Notes: generated from the sequence alone by a model not told the origin. A stretch of 21,406 nt of DNA from JAIPJA01 sp964390115 (GCA_964390115.1 CAYMGT010000010.1:1-21406), one strand, 5' to 3'; counted from the stretch's first letter, positions 14,241 to 21,406 are shown. Numbers and translations: made by a program.

Positions 14241-14318
14241 ATTTTTATGTTATTAAAATAATTTTTATTATATAAATAAAAAAATATTTTTATGTTTATT
14301 ATTTTTAAAAGCAAATTT

Positions 14319-14347
14319 ATTATATCAAAAACCTTATTAAAGGTCAA
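14319..14347 (-). promoter_or_regulatory. Promoter of the exported thioredoxin-fold gene
   Basis: On the minus strand TTGACC (14347-14342) and TATAAT (14324-14319) are separated by 17 bases. The -35 lies inside the last codons of the preceding lamin-tail gene. The predicted start near 14312 leaves a very A/T-rich leader of about 70 bases before ATG 14240. Confidence 0.75.
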
Positions 14348-15587
14348 AAAGAGAAATTTTTTTTCTTTTTCCAAGATATATCAACAAAAAACTTAAAATA
14401 AATAATAAAAAAAATATTTTTAATTTGTTACTTATTATATTTTTACTTCTTGTGGCCTGACTACTTAAGGGAGTGGTACTAGCCGAGGAAGTATTGTTAG
14501 AGTAAATATTATATCCATATTCAGGAATAATTTTTAATATATAATTTTCTGAACTTATAAGCAAAATACCGTTTGCTTCTAAAATTTGTCCAATGGAAAA
14601 GTTATCTGTCATCAGTTGAGTGTCTAGCTCTAATTCTTGTTTTTCTGTTTTCTCTTCTGTGCTTAAAACACTTAAAGAATTTTTTTTAACTTTTATTATT
14701 TCAACCTGAAAACTAAAGACCTTGCCAATATTTTCTGGTTTTAAATTATCGTATATCTTTAAGGGAGCAATATCAGTTGTTGTATTGTTTGATTTTTTTA
14801 TATCCGCTACTTTATCAGTTTTAAGTCTAAAATATGAGGATGACGAGCTGTAACGTCCGTAAACCTCAAGATTGTCGCCGATCTCAAGGGTAGGAAATTC
14901 TTTTTTATAACTATATACTTGAACAATTTGTGATTGGCTGTTGTCTTTAGAGAGTAAAAAATATTGAGAAGCTAATTGATTGGGTAAACTTATAACAATA
15001 CCAGACAAGGTAACAATCTCTTCATTTTTAAATTTAAAAAGATTATCCCAATTATTTTTAGGGTTTTGTAAGGGTAAATTATTTCCATTTATTTCCACCT
15101 CTTTTTTGTTTAAAGTTGAGGGCTCTTTTATGATATTTTTCTTCCATAACCAAGTACCATCTTGATAACTATAAACTGAGTCTTTTGGAGCTTGCACGTA
15201 ACTTACTTGATCGGCCAATTCGCCCTCCGCGGAAAATAAACTCAAAGTTTCTAAAAAATTATTTAAAATAATATTAGTTTCTTTTCTCTCAATTATAATA
15301 TAGTCATCATCTTCTAGCCAAAGCTCATTAGCAAAAAAATAAGGGGAAATATGCCCGTAATTATCGCTTATTATCCAACCTTGTAAATCAATTTCTGTAT
15401 TAGCGCTATTGTATAATTTTATCCATTCCTTATCCTTATCTTTTCCCTCTGGATTAGGAAAAATTTGTGAGATTACTAAACCCTGCCAACCTCTAGGTTG
15501 ATTATTATTAGCTAAAGCCTGGGAAAAGCAACCCAATACTAAGCTAATTGTTACAGTGAGACTGATAAAAAATGCCTTTTTATTCAT
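14337..15587 (-). CDS. Surface protein with lamin-tail (LTD) domain, OB-fold repeats and C-terminal anchor
   Basis: The 416-residue protein has a signal peptide (residues 1-26), then an LTD-type immunoglobulin-like domain (about 35-145: VISQIFPNPEGKDKDKEWIKLYN ... IDLQGWIISDNYG). Next come OB-fold-like regions (about 195-350) resembling YhcR-type nucleic-acid-binding segments (TLSGIVISLPNQ, LEIGDNLEVYGRYS). A serine/threonine-rich spacer precedes a terminal membrane helix (about 390-407) and the basic GKRKK stop-transfer. I chose the second ATG (15587), which gives the cleaner signal peptide; ATG 15593 adds only two residues. LVLGC in the signal is a poor lipobox. No nuclease residues are evident. 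It may bind extracellular DNA, as inferred from the domain pair. Confidence 0.65.
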   Translation of the reverse strand: MNKKAFFISLTVTISLVLGCFSQALANNNQPRGWQGLVISQIFPNPEGKDKDKEWIKLYNSANTEIDLQGWIISDNYGHISPYFFANELWLEDDDYIIIERKETNIILNNFLETLSLFSAEGELADQVSYVQAPKDSVYSYQDGTWLWKKNIIKEPSTLNKKEVEINGNNLPLQNPKNNWDNLFKFKNEEIVTLSGIVISLPNQLASQYFLLSKDNSQSQIVQVYSYKKEFPTLEIGDNLEVYGRYSSSSSYFRLKTDKVADIKKSNNTTTDIAPLKIYDNLKPENIGKVFSFQVEIIKVKKNSLSVLSTEEKTEKQELELDTQLMTDNFSIGQILEANGILLISSENYILKIIPEYGYNIYSNNTSSASTTPLSSQATRSKNIISNKLKIFFLLFILSFLLIYLGKRKKISLFDL

Positions 15588-15622
15588 AGTCAATATACTA
15601 AGGCAAGTCTCTTGAAAATAAG

Positions 15623-16330
15623 TTAAATTTTAGATATAAAATTTTTAAAGATATCGGGTGTATCAAGACTAAAGGATTTTTTTTGTTTGTCTAAATCTTT
15701 AAATTCTAATTTTTTAGCAAATAACATTATATCATTAAAAGCTAGTTTTTTATTTTTTAGAGCAGATTTTTTATTAAAATATAAACTATCTCCAACCAAG
15801 GGATGACCTATAGACAAGAAGTGAACCCTTATTTGATGAGTTCTTCCTGTTTTTATATTAACCTTAAGTAAAGTATAGTTTTTAAATAATTGTTCTACAT
15901 TATAAATAGTTATTGCTTGTCTAATTTTTTCTGATGATTCTTTAAAACTTAAAGGAACCGCTGCCATTTTAAAGCCTTTATTAGATCTTTTAATGGGAAA
16001 ATTTATTTCTCCATATTCTTCAGCGACTTCTCCGTGGACTAAGGCTAAATATTCTTTGTTTGTGGTTCTGTTTTTAAACTGACTTTTAAGGTCAAGGTAA
16101 GATTTTTGATTTAAAGCAATAACCATTAGACCGGAGACAGTTTTATCTAAACGATGAACAATGCCAGGACGATTTTTATCTTCTCCCACATCTTTAACTT
16201 GAGGAAAATTTTCTAATAAATAATCCGTTAAACAGTATTCTTTTTTACCCATTGTAGGGTGAACCATAAGATTAGCTGGCTTTTCAATAACTAAGTAGTC
16301 TTCAGTTTGGCTTATTATTTTTATTGTCAT
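15623..16330 (-). CDS. RluA-family pseudouridine synthase without S4 domain
   Basis: The 235-residue protein isomerises uridine to pseudouridine in rRNA or tRNA. The catalytic aspartate is D62 in GIVHRLDKTVSGLMV (56-70). Other family blocks are IEKPANLMVHPT (15-26), KEYLALVHG, and the C-terminal KTGRTHQIRVHFLSIGHPLVGD. The S4 RNA-binding domain found at the N-terminus of RluC and RluD is missing; the protein starts directly with the catalytic domain, as in RluA. The exact target site cannot be read. It begins four bases after the flippase stop and is probably co-transcribed with it. Confidence 0.92.
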   Translation of the reverse strand: MTIKIISQTEDYLVIEKPANLMVHPTMGKKEYCLTDYLLENFPQVKDVGEDKNRPGIVHRLDKTVSGLMVIALNQKSYLDLKSQFKNRTTNKEYLALVHGEVAEEYGEINFPIKRSNKGFKMAAVPLSFKESSEKIRQAITIYNVEQLFKNYTLLKVNIKTGRTHQIRVHFLSIGHPLVGDSLYFNKKSALKNKKLAFNDIMLFAKKLEFKDLDKQKKSFSLDTPDIFKNFISKI

Positions 16331-16334
16331 TTTT

Positions 16335-17762
16335 TTATTTTAAAATTTTTAAATCATTTTTGGAAAAACCTTTAAGTAGATACAAGAAAAGAAAATATAT
16401 TAGAGTAGCTACAGAAATTTCAATAAATAGTCCTAACCAGGAAAAGGCTAATTCTTTAGGGAATATGATCAGAAAACCAGCCATTAATAGACTAGCTAAA
16501 ATTGACTTGAGTAATGAATAATTTTTAGGTATAAATTTAGTAGCTTTATATACATAAATAATTGAGGCTAGAGCGATAAATGCTTCACTGTATATTGTGA
16601 TCCAAGCAGCTCCAAAATAGGAATATTTAGGTATAAATATTAAATAACCAGCTAAAGCGCTTAGACTAACAAACAGGTAAAGAGGTATAAGTTTTTTTTG
16701 TTTGTCTATGGCGATAATGGCATGAGAAAAAATTGTTCCAATAAATATTAATCCAGCAGCTAAAATAAGTATTTTCAAAATTTCAACTGCAGGCATAAAC
16801 TCTTTACCAGCTATTAGGAATATTAGCTCAGGTGCAATAATTTGTATAGCTACAACCATTGGAAGGGCTAGAAAAATCATAAAATCGTAAGATTTTTGTA
16901 AAATTGATTTAAATTTTTTGGGTTCTTTTTTAAGCCAGCTAATAGTTAAAAAAGGTAAAACTAAACCTGAAAACATAAAAGGTATGGTAACGATAACTTC
17001 TATTATCTTGTAGGCTGCGCCATAAATACCTACTTCTTCTTGGGTTTTAACTATAGAGAGTATTAGAGTATCAGTTTTTAAATAAATAAGATTAAAAACT
17101 ATAATTAAAGCTAGAGGCCAACTTTTTTTTATTATTTTTTTCCAAAGTTTAAGATCAAATTCAAGCCCAGTTTTTATAAATTTTTGAGCTAAAATATATT
17201 GAAGGGCGAAATTTAAAAAACTAGCTATAACCGTAGCCCAAAGCAAACCGTTTAAACCCAAACCATTTTTAATAGCTAAATAAATTCCTAAAACCAAAGA
17301 AAGACGACCAAATATTTCAGCTATCGCTGACCGGTCCATTCGTAAGCGCTTTTGAAATAAACCAATTAAAATCTGATTTAAAGCAATAAAGACAAAAGAC
17401 AAAGAGAGTATTAAAACGCCAACTTTAATAGAATTTTCGTAAGGTAGAAATAATACGCTAAGCGGCCCTAAGCTTAAAAAAAAGATAGCTGAAACTAGTC
17501 TTAAAGCTAAAAGATTATCCAAAATTTTCTTTTCGGAAACCCCGGGAACGCTAATCATTTGTACGGTAATAAGGGTTAGACCCAAGTCAGCTACAATAGC
17601 AAAAAAAGATATGTAAGTAATTATAGTAGTATATTCTCCAAAGCCCGAAGTGCCTAAATATCTAGTCATCATAGCCATGGCAATAAGTCCTAAAGCAGTA
17701 GAGGCAACCTTGCTCATTATTTGCACAATAGTGTTGTATAGTATTTTACCTTGATCGTTCAT
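16335..17762 (-). CDS. Polysaccharide flippase (Wzx/MATE-like, MOP superfamily)
   Basis: The 475-residue integral membrane protein has about a dozen to fourteen hydrophobic segments along its whole length. The N-terminus (NTIVQIMSKVASTALGL ... TRYLGTSGFGEYTT) is the classic start of Wzx-type exporters, which move lipid-linked oligosaccharides across the membrane. The basic cytoplasmic loops (KKIIKKSWPL, KKEPKKFKSIL) fit. It is the first gene of a minus-strand unit with the RluA-family enzyme and possibly the lamin-tail gene. No glycosyltransferase is visible nearby, though one could be hidden in the gap at 17876. An extended -10 promoter lies upstream. Confidence 0.88.
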   Translation of the reverse strand: MNDQGKILYNTIVQIMSKVASTALGLIAMAMMTRYLGTSGFGEYTTIITYISFFAIVADLGLTLITVQMISVPGVSEKKILDNLLALRLVSAIFFLSLGPLSVLFLPYENSIKVGVLILSLSFVFIALNQILIGLFQKRLRMDRSAIAEIFGRLSLVLGIYLAIKNGLGLNGLLWATVIASFLNFALQYILAQKFIKTGLEFDLKLWKKIIKKSWPLALIIVFNLIYLKTDTLILSIVKTQEEVGIYGAAYKIIEVIVTIPFMFSGLVLPFLTISWLKKEPKKFKSILQKSYDFMIFLALPMVVAIQIIAPELIFLIAGKEFMPAVEILKILILAAGLIFIGTIFSHAIIAIDKQKKLIPLYLFVSLSALAGYLIFIPKYSYFGAAWITIYSEAFIALASIIYVYKATKFIPKNYSLLKSILASLLMAGFLIIFPKELAFSWLGLFIEISVATLIYFLFLYLLKGFSKNDLKILK

Positions 17763-17773
17763 AAAAGTTGCTA

Positions 17774-17803
17774 TTGATAAAGATATGTCTTTTTTGCTAT
17801 AAT
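17774..17803 (+). promoter_or_regulatory. Promoter of the gap gene at 17847
   Basis: TTGATA (17774-17779) and TATAAT (17798-17803) are separated by 18 bases, and TGC directly precedes TATAAT, making an extended -10. The predicted start near 17810 leaves a leader of about 37 bases before ATG 17847. Confidence 0.65.
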
Positions 17804-17829
17804 TTAATTAATAAATATTAGTTTAATTT

Positions 17830-17838
17830 ATTATAACA
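17830..17838 (-). promoter_or_regulatory. Extended -10 promoter of the flippase unit
   Basis: The minus strand reads TGTTATAAT at 17838-17830, an extended -10. The predicted start near 17823 gives a leader of about 60 bases to ATG 17762. It overlaps the leader of the divergent gene, so the two promoters face each other and their transcripts overlap. Confidence 0.55.
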
Positions 17839-17846
17839 TAAAGACA

Positions 17847-17875
17847 ATGAAAAAAGTTAAAAAACATTTGCTTTC
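17847..17875 (+). CDS. Start of an unidentified gene, truncated by the assembly gap
   Basis: ATG 17847 opens a frame MKKVKKHLLS that runs into the gap at 17876. It has a good promoter. The lysine-rich start is compatible with a signal or membrane protein, but nothing more can be said. After the gap the frame from 17978 stays open to TAG 18038 and could be the end of the same gene, overlapping the next by 28 bases; the other two frames stop at once. Confidence 0.5.
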
Positions 17876-17975
17876 NNNNNNNNNNNNNNNNNNNNNNNNN
17901 NNNNNNNNNNNNNNNNNNNNNNNNNNNNNNNNNNNNNNNNNNNNNNNNNNNNNNNNNNNNNNNNNNNNNNNNNNN
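17876..17975. other. Assembly gap of 100 N
   Basis: Exactly 100 N residues mark a scaffold join of unknown true size. Most of a gene that starts at 17847 is lost here, perhaps with others. Confidence 0.99.
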
Positions 17976-18012
17976 ATGTAAGGGAATTTTATAAATTATT
18001 TAGATACAAATT

Positions 18013-18225
18013 ATGTATAAATATTTTTTTTCTTCAGTAGCATTTTTCGTTTTCCTTAGTCAAGGGGTTAGCGCTTATATAGACCCAGGCACAGGTAGTT
18101 TTGTTTTTCAAATGATAGTTGGTGGTGTTTTGGGTTTCTTTTTTGTTATTAAATTATATTTCCGTAGAATTAAAAGCTTTATTTTAAAGATTTTTAGAAA
18201 AAATAAAAATGGAGTCACTAAATAA
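18013..18225 (+). CDS. Small membrane protein with YIDPGTGS motif
   Basis: The 70-residue protein has a signal peptide or first membrane helix (residues 4-20, ending VSA), the motif YIDPGTGSFVFQ (22-33), a second membrane helix (about 34-48) and a basic tail (YFRRIKSFILKIFRKNKNG). Proteins with this motif occur in many phyla beside envelope polysaccharide genes; I know of no assigned biochemical function. It overlaps the next gene by 17 bases and very probably works with the two proteins encoded after it. No Shine-Dalgarno site at a normal distance is seen. Confidence 0.75.
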   Translation: MYKYFFSSVAFFVFLSQGVSAYIDPGTGSFVFQMIVGGVLGFFFVIKLYFRRIKSFILKIFRKNKNGVTK

Positions 18226-19606
18226 AAATGTTTCAGCAGTTTCAAGTTCATTCCGCGATAAGGCGGGTTTTGTTTTTATGGAGAAAGGAGAGGTCTATAG
18301 ACAGATAAATCATGTTTACAAAGAGAATTATAACTTTTTATTATCTTCAGGTCTTTATGATAGATTAGTTGAAAAAAAATTAATTATAGCCCATGAAGAG
18401 ATGGTGGATACGACTAAAGAGAGAAGCTGTTTTAAAGTAATTAAACCAGAGAAAGCTCCTTTTATAAGCTATCCTTACGAGTGGACTTTTTCTCAGTTAA
18501 AAGAAGCGGCTTTATGCTTACTTAAAATTCAAAAAATTGCCTTTAGTTTTGGCATGACTTTAAAAGATGCTAGTGCTTATAACTTCCAATTTTTAAAGGG
18601 TAAGGCAATTTTAATAGATAGCTTATCTTTTGAAAAATATAAAAAAAATTCTCCATGGATTGCCTATAGACAGTTTTGTCAACATTTTTTAGCACCTTTA
18701 GCTCTTAGTTCTAAACTTGATGTAAGATTTTTACAACTAAGCCGACTCTTTATAGACGGAATTCCGTTAGATTTAGCTAGTAAATCATTGCCAATAAAGA
18801 CAAAGTTTAATTTTTTTCTTTTAAGTCATATTCATCTTCACAGCAAGATGCAAAGTAGTTATTCTCAAAAAAATATTAATTTAAATAATAAGAAAAATTA
18901 TATAAGTAAGAATTCGTTTCTAGCTTTGCTTTATAATTTAGAAAAAAATATCTCTAAAATGAAATTAAAAAACTTTAAATCAGAGTGGTCAGACTATTAC
19001 AGTTTCACTAACTATACTAAAGATTCTTATACCTTCAAAAAAGAGATTATAAATAAGTTTTTAAAAAAAGTTTCACCTAAAACAGTTTGGGATTTAGGGT
19101 CTAATAATGGAGAATTTGCTCGTTTAGCTAGCAGCCAAGGCATTTTAACTTACGCTTTTGATATAGATTATAATGCTCTAGAGAAAAATTATTATAGAGT
19201 TGCAAAAGAGAAGGAAAAAAATTTACTACCATTATTTTTAGACTTAAAAAATCCTAGTTCTAATTTAGGCTGGGCTCACATTGAGAGAGATTCTTTAGAA
19301 AAAAGGGGTCCAGCTGATATGATTTTTGCCCTAGCCTTAGTTCATCATTTGGCTATTTCTAATAACCTACCCTTTAAGAAAATCGCTGAATATTTTTCTA
19401 AATTAGGAAAGTACTTAGTGATTGAGTTTATACCCAAAGAAGATTCTAAAGTTAAAAAATTATTATCCTCTCGGGAAGATATTTTCCTTGAATATAAGAA
19501 AGAGTCTTTTGAAAAGGAATTTTCTAATTACTTCATAATTAAGGAAAGTCTTCAAATTAAAGATTCAAAAAGATTTATATATTTAATGGAGATAAAGAAT
19601 AATTAA
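18209..19606 (+). CDS. Kinase-like domain fused to SAM methyltransferase (NoeA-like)
   Basis: The 465-residue cytoplasmic protein has two parts. The C-terminal half is a class I methyltransferase with motif I VWDLGSNNGEF (293-303), acidic D318 (AFDID) and ALVHHLA. The N-terminal half (about 14-215) holds SFRDKAGFVF, FISYPYEW and LKDASAYNFQFLKGKAILID. The last has D120, N125 and D137 at about the spacing of the kinase catalytic loop (D-x4-N) and metal-binding aspartate, so a protein-kinase or APH-like fold is suggested. Relatives are annotated as methyltransferases or nodulation protein NoeA. The substrate is unknown, though a glycan is likely from context. It starts within the small membrane protein gene and is followed 17 bases later by the phosphatase-superfamily gene. 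Confidence 0.75.
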   Translation: MESLNKNVSAVSSSFRDKAGFVFMEKGEVYRQINHVYKENYNFLLSSGLYDRLVEKKLIIAHEEMVDTTKERSCFKVIKPEKAPFISYPYEWTFSQLKEAALCLLKIQKIAFSFGMTLKDASAYNFQFLKGKAILIDSLSFEKYKKNSPWIAYRQFCQHFLAPLALSSKLDVRFLQLSRLFIDGIPLDLASKSLPIKTKFNFFLLSHIHLHSKMQSSYSQKNINLNNKKNYISKNSFLALLYNLEKNISKMKLKNFKSEWSDYYSFTNYTKDSYTFKKEIINKFLKKVSPKTVWDLGSNNGEFARLASSQGILTYAFDIDYNALEKNYYRVAKEKEKNLLPLFLDLKNPSSNLGWAHIERDSLEKRGPADMIFALALVHHLAISNNLPFKKIAEYFSKLGKYLVIEFIPKEDSKVKKLLSSREDIFLEYKKESFEKEFSNYFIIKESLQIKDSKRFIYLMEIKNN

Positions 19607-19623
19607 ATAAAGTCTTATTTTTT

Positions 19624-21177
19624 ATGAAAAAGTATTATTCAATTTATCCCTTTCTTTTTGCTTTAATCCCAGTCCTCTCTTTGTATAATTACAATAAGGA
19701 ATTAGTTAATCTAAAAGAAATAATTATACCTGCTATTATTTCTTTAGCCTTAACCGCTGTGGTTTTTTTTATTTTGCTTCGCCAAACAAAAAATCAATCC
19801 AAAGCAGTTTTTTTAACAGCAGTTTTTTCAATATTATTTTTCTCATTTTCTTTATTTAACGAATTTTCTTCATCAATTTTTAAACTTAATTACTTAGGCA
19901 GCTTAGATTACTATTTAACGTTAGCTTTATTTTTACTTCTTATTTCTGCTATTTATAGTTTAGTTTGTAGTTATAAAAAAAACTTTGATACCTGGCATAA
20001 ATATTTATTTTGTTTGAGTTTTATATTAATAATTTTTTCCATTATTAACACTGCTTATTATTTTTTTTCTTTCCGAGATGTAAAACTAGAGAATGAGGAT
20101 GTGGCTATCTATTTAAAGGATCATAAAAAAGAACAAAATCAAAATTATCCTGATATATATTACTTAATCTTTGATGGACATGCTAGGTCCGATGTTTTGA
20201 GGGACTTATATAATTACGACAACCAAGAGTTTATTAGTTTTCTACAAGATACAGGTTTTTATGTAGCAGAAAATAGTTTGGCTAATTATCCACAAACCTA
20301 TTTATCAATTAGCTCAACTTTAAACCTTTCTTACTTAGATAAAATCTCCCAACAACTGGGAATAGATAGCGATGATAGGCGAGTTTTGACTAAATTAATA
20401 AAGGATAATGAAGTTGATAGAGTGTTGGATAGGTTTGGTTATACTTTTGTTTCAACTCCTAGCTCTTGGAATTTAAAGCCTCAAGCTAAAACAGATTTAA
20501 AAATAGATATTAATAAAGGTGTAAGTAACTTTAAATCTCAACTTATAGACCAAACTCCTCTAAGAATATTATTTGAGATAAAATCTTTTTCGAAAAAGGA
20601 TGAGCAGAAAGTATTAAAAATTTTTGATCTAATACCTAAAATTGCCAATATAGAGGGCCCGACCTTTAATTATAGTCATATACTATCGCCTCACCCACCC
20701 TTTTTATTTGATAAAAATGGGGAAATATTAGAAAATACAAATCCGCAGGGCGTTGATGGTAGTCATTATTTTTTAGCAACTAGAGCTTCTAAGGAGTACT
20801 ACAGAGAAAAATATGTTAATCAATTGCATTATATTGATCAAAGGATTAAAACCTTGATTGAAAACATATTATCTAAATATTCCAGCGATAATCAGCCAAT
20901 TATAATAATACAATCAGATCATGGACCAGGAATGCAAACAGACTGGGAGAGCTTAGAGAATACTAATGTTAAAGAAAGAATGTCTATTTTAAATGCTTAT
21001 TATGTCCCTGAAAGCTTAAAAAATAAACTATATACTTCAATTACACCTGTAAATACTTTTAGACTTTTGTTTAATGATTTATTTCAAATGAATTTAAAAT
21101 TATTAGATGATAAATCATATTTTACTACTTGGGAGAAACCCTTTGATTTTATTGAGGTTAGTGATAGTTTAAAATAG
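19624..21177 (+). CDS. Membrane-bound alkaline-phosphatase-superfamily enzyme (sulfatase/phosphotransferase-like)
   Basis: The 517-residue protein has four to five membrane helices in the first 150 residues and a large extracytoplasmic domain. Metal-site residues are visible: D184 in YLIFDGHARSD, H357 in SPHPPF, and D432-H433 in QSDHGPGM. The nucleophile region is NYPQTYLSIS (221-230), with T225 the best candidate, so a threonine takes the place of the sulfatase cysteine, as in LTA-synthase-type phosphotransferases. The true reaction may be transfer of phospho-groups onto envelope glycans rather than sulfate removal; that is inference. It ends the cassette that began at 18013. No terminator lies before the nusA promoter. 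Confidence 0.75.
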   Translation: MKKYYSIYPFLFALIPVLSLYNYNKELVNLKEIIIPAIISLALTAVVFFILLRQTKNQSKAVFLTAVFSILFFSFSLFNEFSSSIFKLNYLGSLDYYLTLALFLLLISAIYSLVCSYKKNFDTWHKYLFCLSFILIIFSIINTAYYFFSFRDVKLENEDVAIYLKDHKKEQNQNYPDIYYLIFDGHARSDVLRDLYNYDNQEFISFLQDTGFYVAENSLANYPQTYLSISSTLNLSYLDKISQQLGIDSDDRRVLTKLIKDNEVDRVLDRFGYTFVSTPSSWNLKPQAKTDLKIDINKGVSNFKSQLIDQTPLRILFEIKSFSKKDEQKVLKIFDLIPKIANIEGPTFNYSHILSPHPPFLFDKNGEILENTNPQGVDGSHYFLATRASKEYYREKYVNQLHYIDQRIKTLIENILSKYSSDNQPIIIIQSDHGPGMQTDWESLENTNVKERMSILNAYYVPESLKNKLYTSITPVNTFRLLFNDLFQMNLKLLDDKSYFTTWEKPFDFIEVSDSLK

Positions 21178-21188
21178 TTAATTTTATT

Positions 21189-21217
21189 TTGACAAAAAAC
21201 TTTTGTAGTGTTAATAT
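21189..21217 (+). promoter_or_regulatory. Strong promoter of nusA
   Basis: TTGACA (21189-21194) and TAATAT (21212-21217) are separated by 17 bases. The surrounding sequence closely matches the glyA promoter (shared TTTTGACAAAA, then ACTTT, then TTAATATATA). The predicted start lies at about 21224-21226. Confidence 0.8.
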
Positions 21218-21225
21218 ATAAATAT

Positions 21226-21258
21226 AAAGCTAGTTGTTAAATGACAATTAGCTTTTTT
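21226..21258 (+). terminator. Terminator-like hairpin at the 5' end of the nusA leader
   Basis: AAAGCTAGTTGT (21226-21237) pairs with ACAATTAGCTTT (21244-21255) through 12 pairs including one G-U, with a six-base loop and a T run at 21253-21258. It sits almost at the predicted transcription start and 18 bases before the nusA ATG. It could stop transcripts entering from the gene upstream, attenuate nusA itself, or protect the 5' end. Confidence 0.75.
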
Positions 21259-21276
21259 AAATAATTAAAAAAATAT

Positions 21277-21406
21277 ATGTCAGAATTATCAAGTGCAATA
21301 AAACAAATTTGTGAAGAGAAGAATTTAGATTATGATATGGTAATCTCGGCTATAGAGTTAGCTTTAGCAGCCGCTTATCGCAAAGATTTTGGTGAAAAAA
21401 ATCAAA
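21277..21406 (+). CDS. nusA: Transcription factor NusA, N-terminal 43 residues (cut by window edge)
   Basis: The frame starts at ATG 21277 and reads MSELSSAIKQICEEKNLDYD, then MVISAIELALAAAYRKDFGE, to the right edge. This is the typical RNA-polymerase-binding N-terminus of NusA (a helix, E/D-x-x-I-E-x-A-L-x-x-A-Y-R/K-K-D/x-F/Y-G). NusA modulates pausing and intrinsic termination. No Shine-Dalgarno site precedes the ATG; the leader is about 50 bases and carries a terminator-like hairpin. The S1 and KH domains lie outside the window. Confidence 0.85.
   Translation, partial: MSELSSAIKQICEEKNLDYDMVISAIELALAAAYRKDFGEKNQ

Noticed and set aside
1..21406. CRISPR arrays, tRNA or rRNA genes, insertion sequences, phage genes, toxin-antitoxin pairs.
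   Set aside because: Read through on both strands; no regularly spaced repeats, cloverleaf, transposase or integrase motif was found.

Overview
The window is a strongly AT-rich (by eye about 30% G+C) draft bacterial scaffold with two 100-N assembly gaps (9331-9430 and 17876-17975). Several traits together suggest a member of the Patescibacteria/CPR: tight gene packing, an archaeal/eukaryotic-type Elp3, a PepSY plus thioredoxin-fold exported protein, a lamin-tail surface protein, SipW-type signal peptidases with camelysin-like substrates, and few Shine-Dalgarno sites. This assignment is an inference from gene content; no rRNA or other phylogenetic marker is present except the first 43 codons of nusA at the right edge.

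Layout. 1-118 is the tail of an unknown gene followed by a terminator. 417-2649 holds two secreted TasA/camelysin-like proteins, each followed by its own SipW/ER-type signal peptidase. 2653-3073 (minus) holds a small DUF5320-like protein that has to be found by eye, plus a DUF134 DNA-binding protein, behind a perfect consensus promoter. 3229-3513 is a decayed cupin gene broken by an in-frame TAA. 3534-3800 is a small Smr protein. 3841-6355 (minus) holds a phosphomannomutase/phosphoglucomutase and a bactofilin-like membrane protein. 6410-7978 is Elp3. 8050-12428 is a tight operon glyA-folD-recQ-methyltransferase whose promoter predicts a leaderless transcript; folD is interrupted by the first gap. 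12531-13180 holds a CsoR-family repressor with CstR-like cysteines, its putative operator, and thioredoxin. 13257-17762 (minus) holds an exported thioredoxin-fold protein, a lamin-tail/OB-fold surface protein, an RluA-family pseudouridine synthase and a polysaccharide flippase. 17847-17875 is the first ten codons of a gene lost in the second gap. 18013-21177 is a three-gene cell-envelope cassette (small membrane protein, kinase-like/methyltransferase fusion, membrane alkaline-phosphatase-superfamily enzyme). 21277 onward is the start of nusA behind a strong promoter and a terminator-like hairpin at the very 5' end of the predicted transcript.

How the genes fit together. The left part is a self-contained export and processing module for surface proteins. 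The mutase, bactofilin-like protein, flippase and 18-21 kb cassette point to cell-envelope polysaccharide assembly. GlyA and FolD form a one-carbon folate route. Elp3 and the Trm9-like methyltransferase could form consecutive steps of wobble-uridine modification. The CstR-like repressor next to thioredoxin suggests a response to sulfane sulfur or thiol stress.

Most notable observations: the substrate/peptidase/substrate/peptidase order, the CstR-type Cys31/Cys60 pair with Asn56, the kinase-like catalytic loop in front of a methyltransferase, the possible NusA attenuator, the leaderless glyA promoter, and the cupin with a single nonsense codon. No CRISPR array, tRNA, rRNA, insertion sequence or phage gene was seen.
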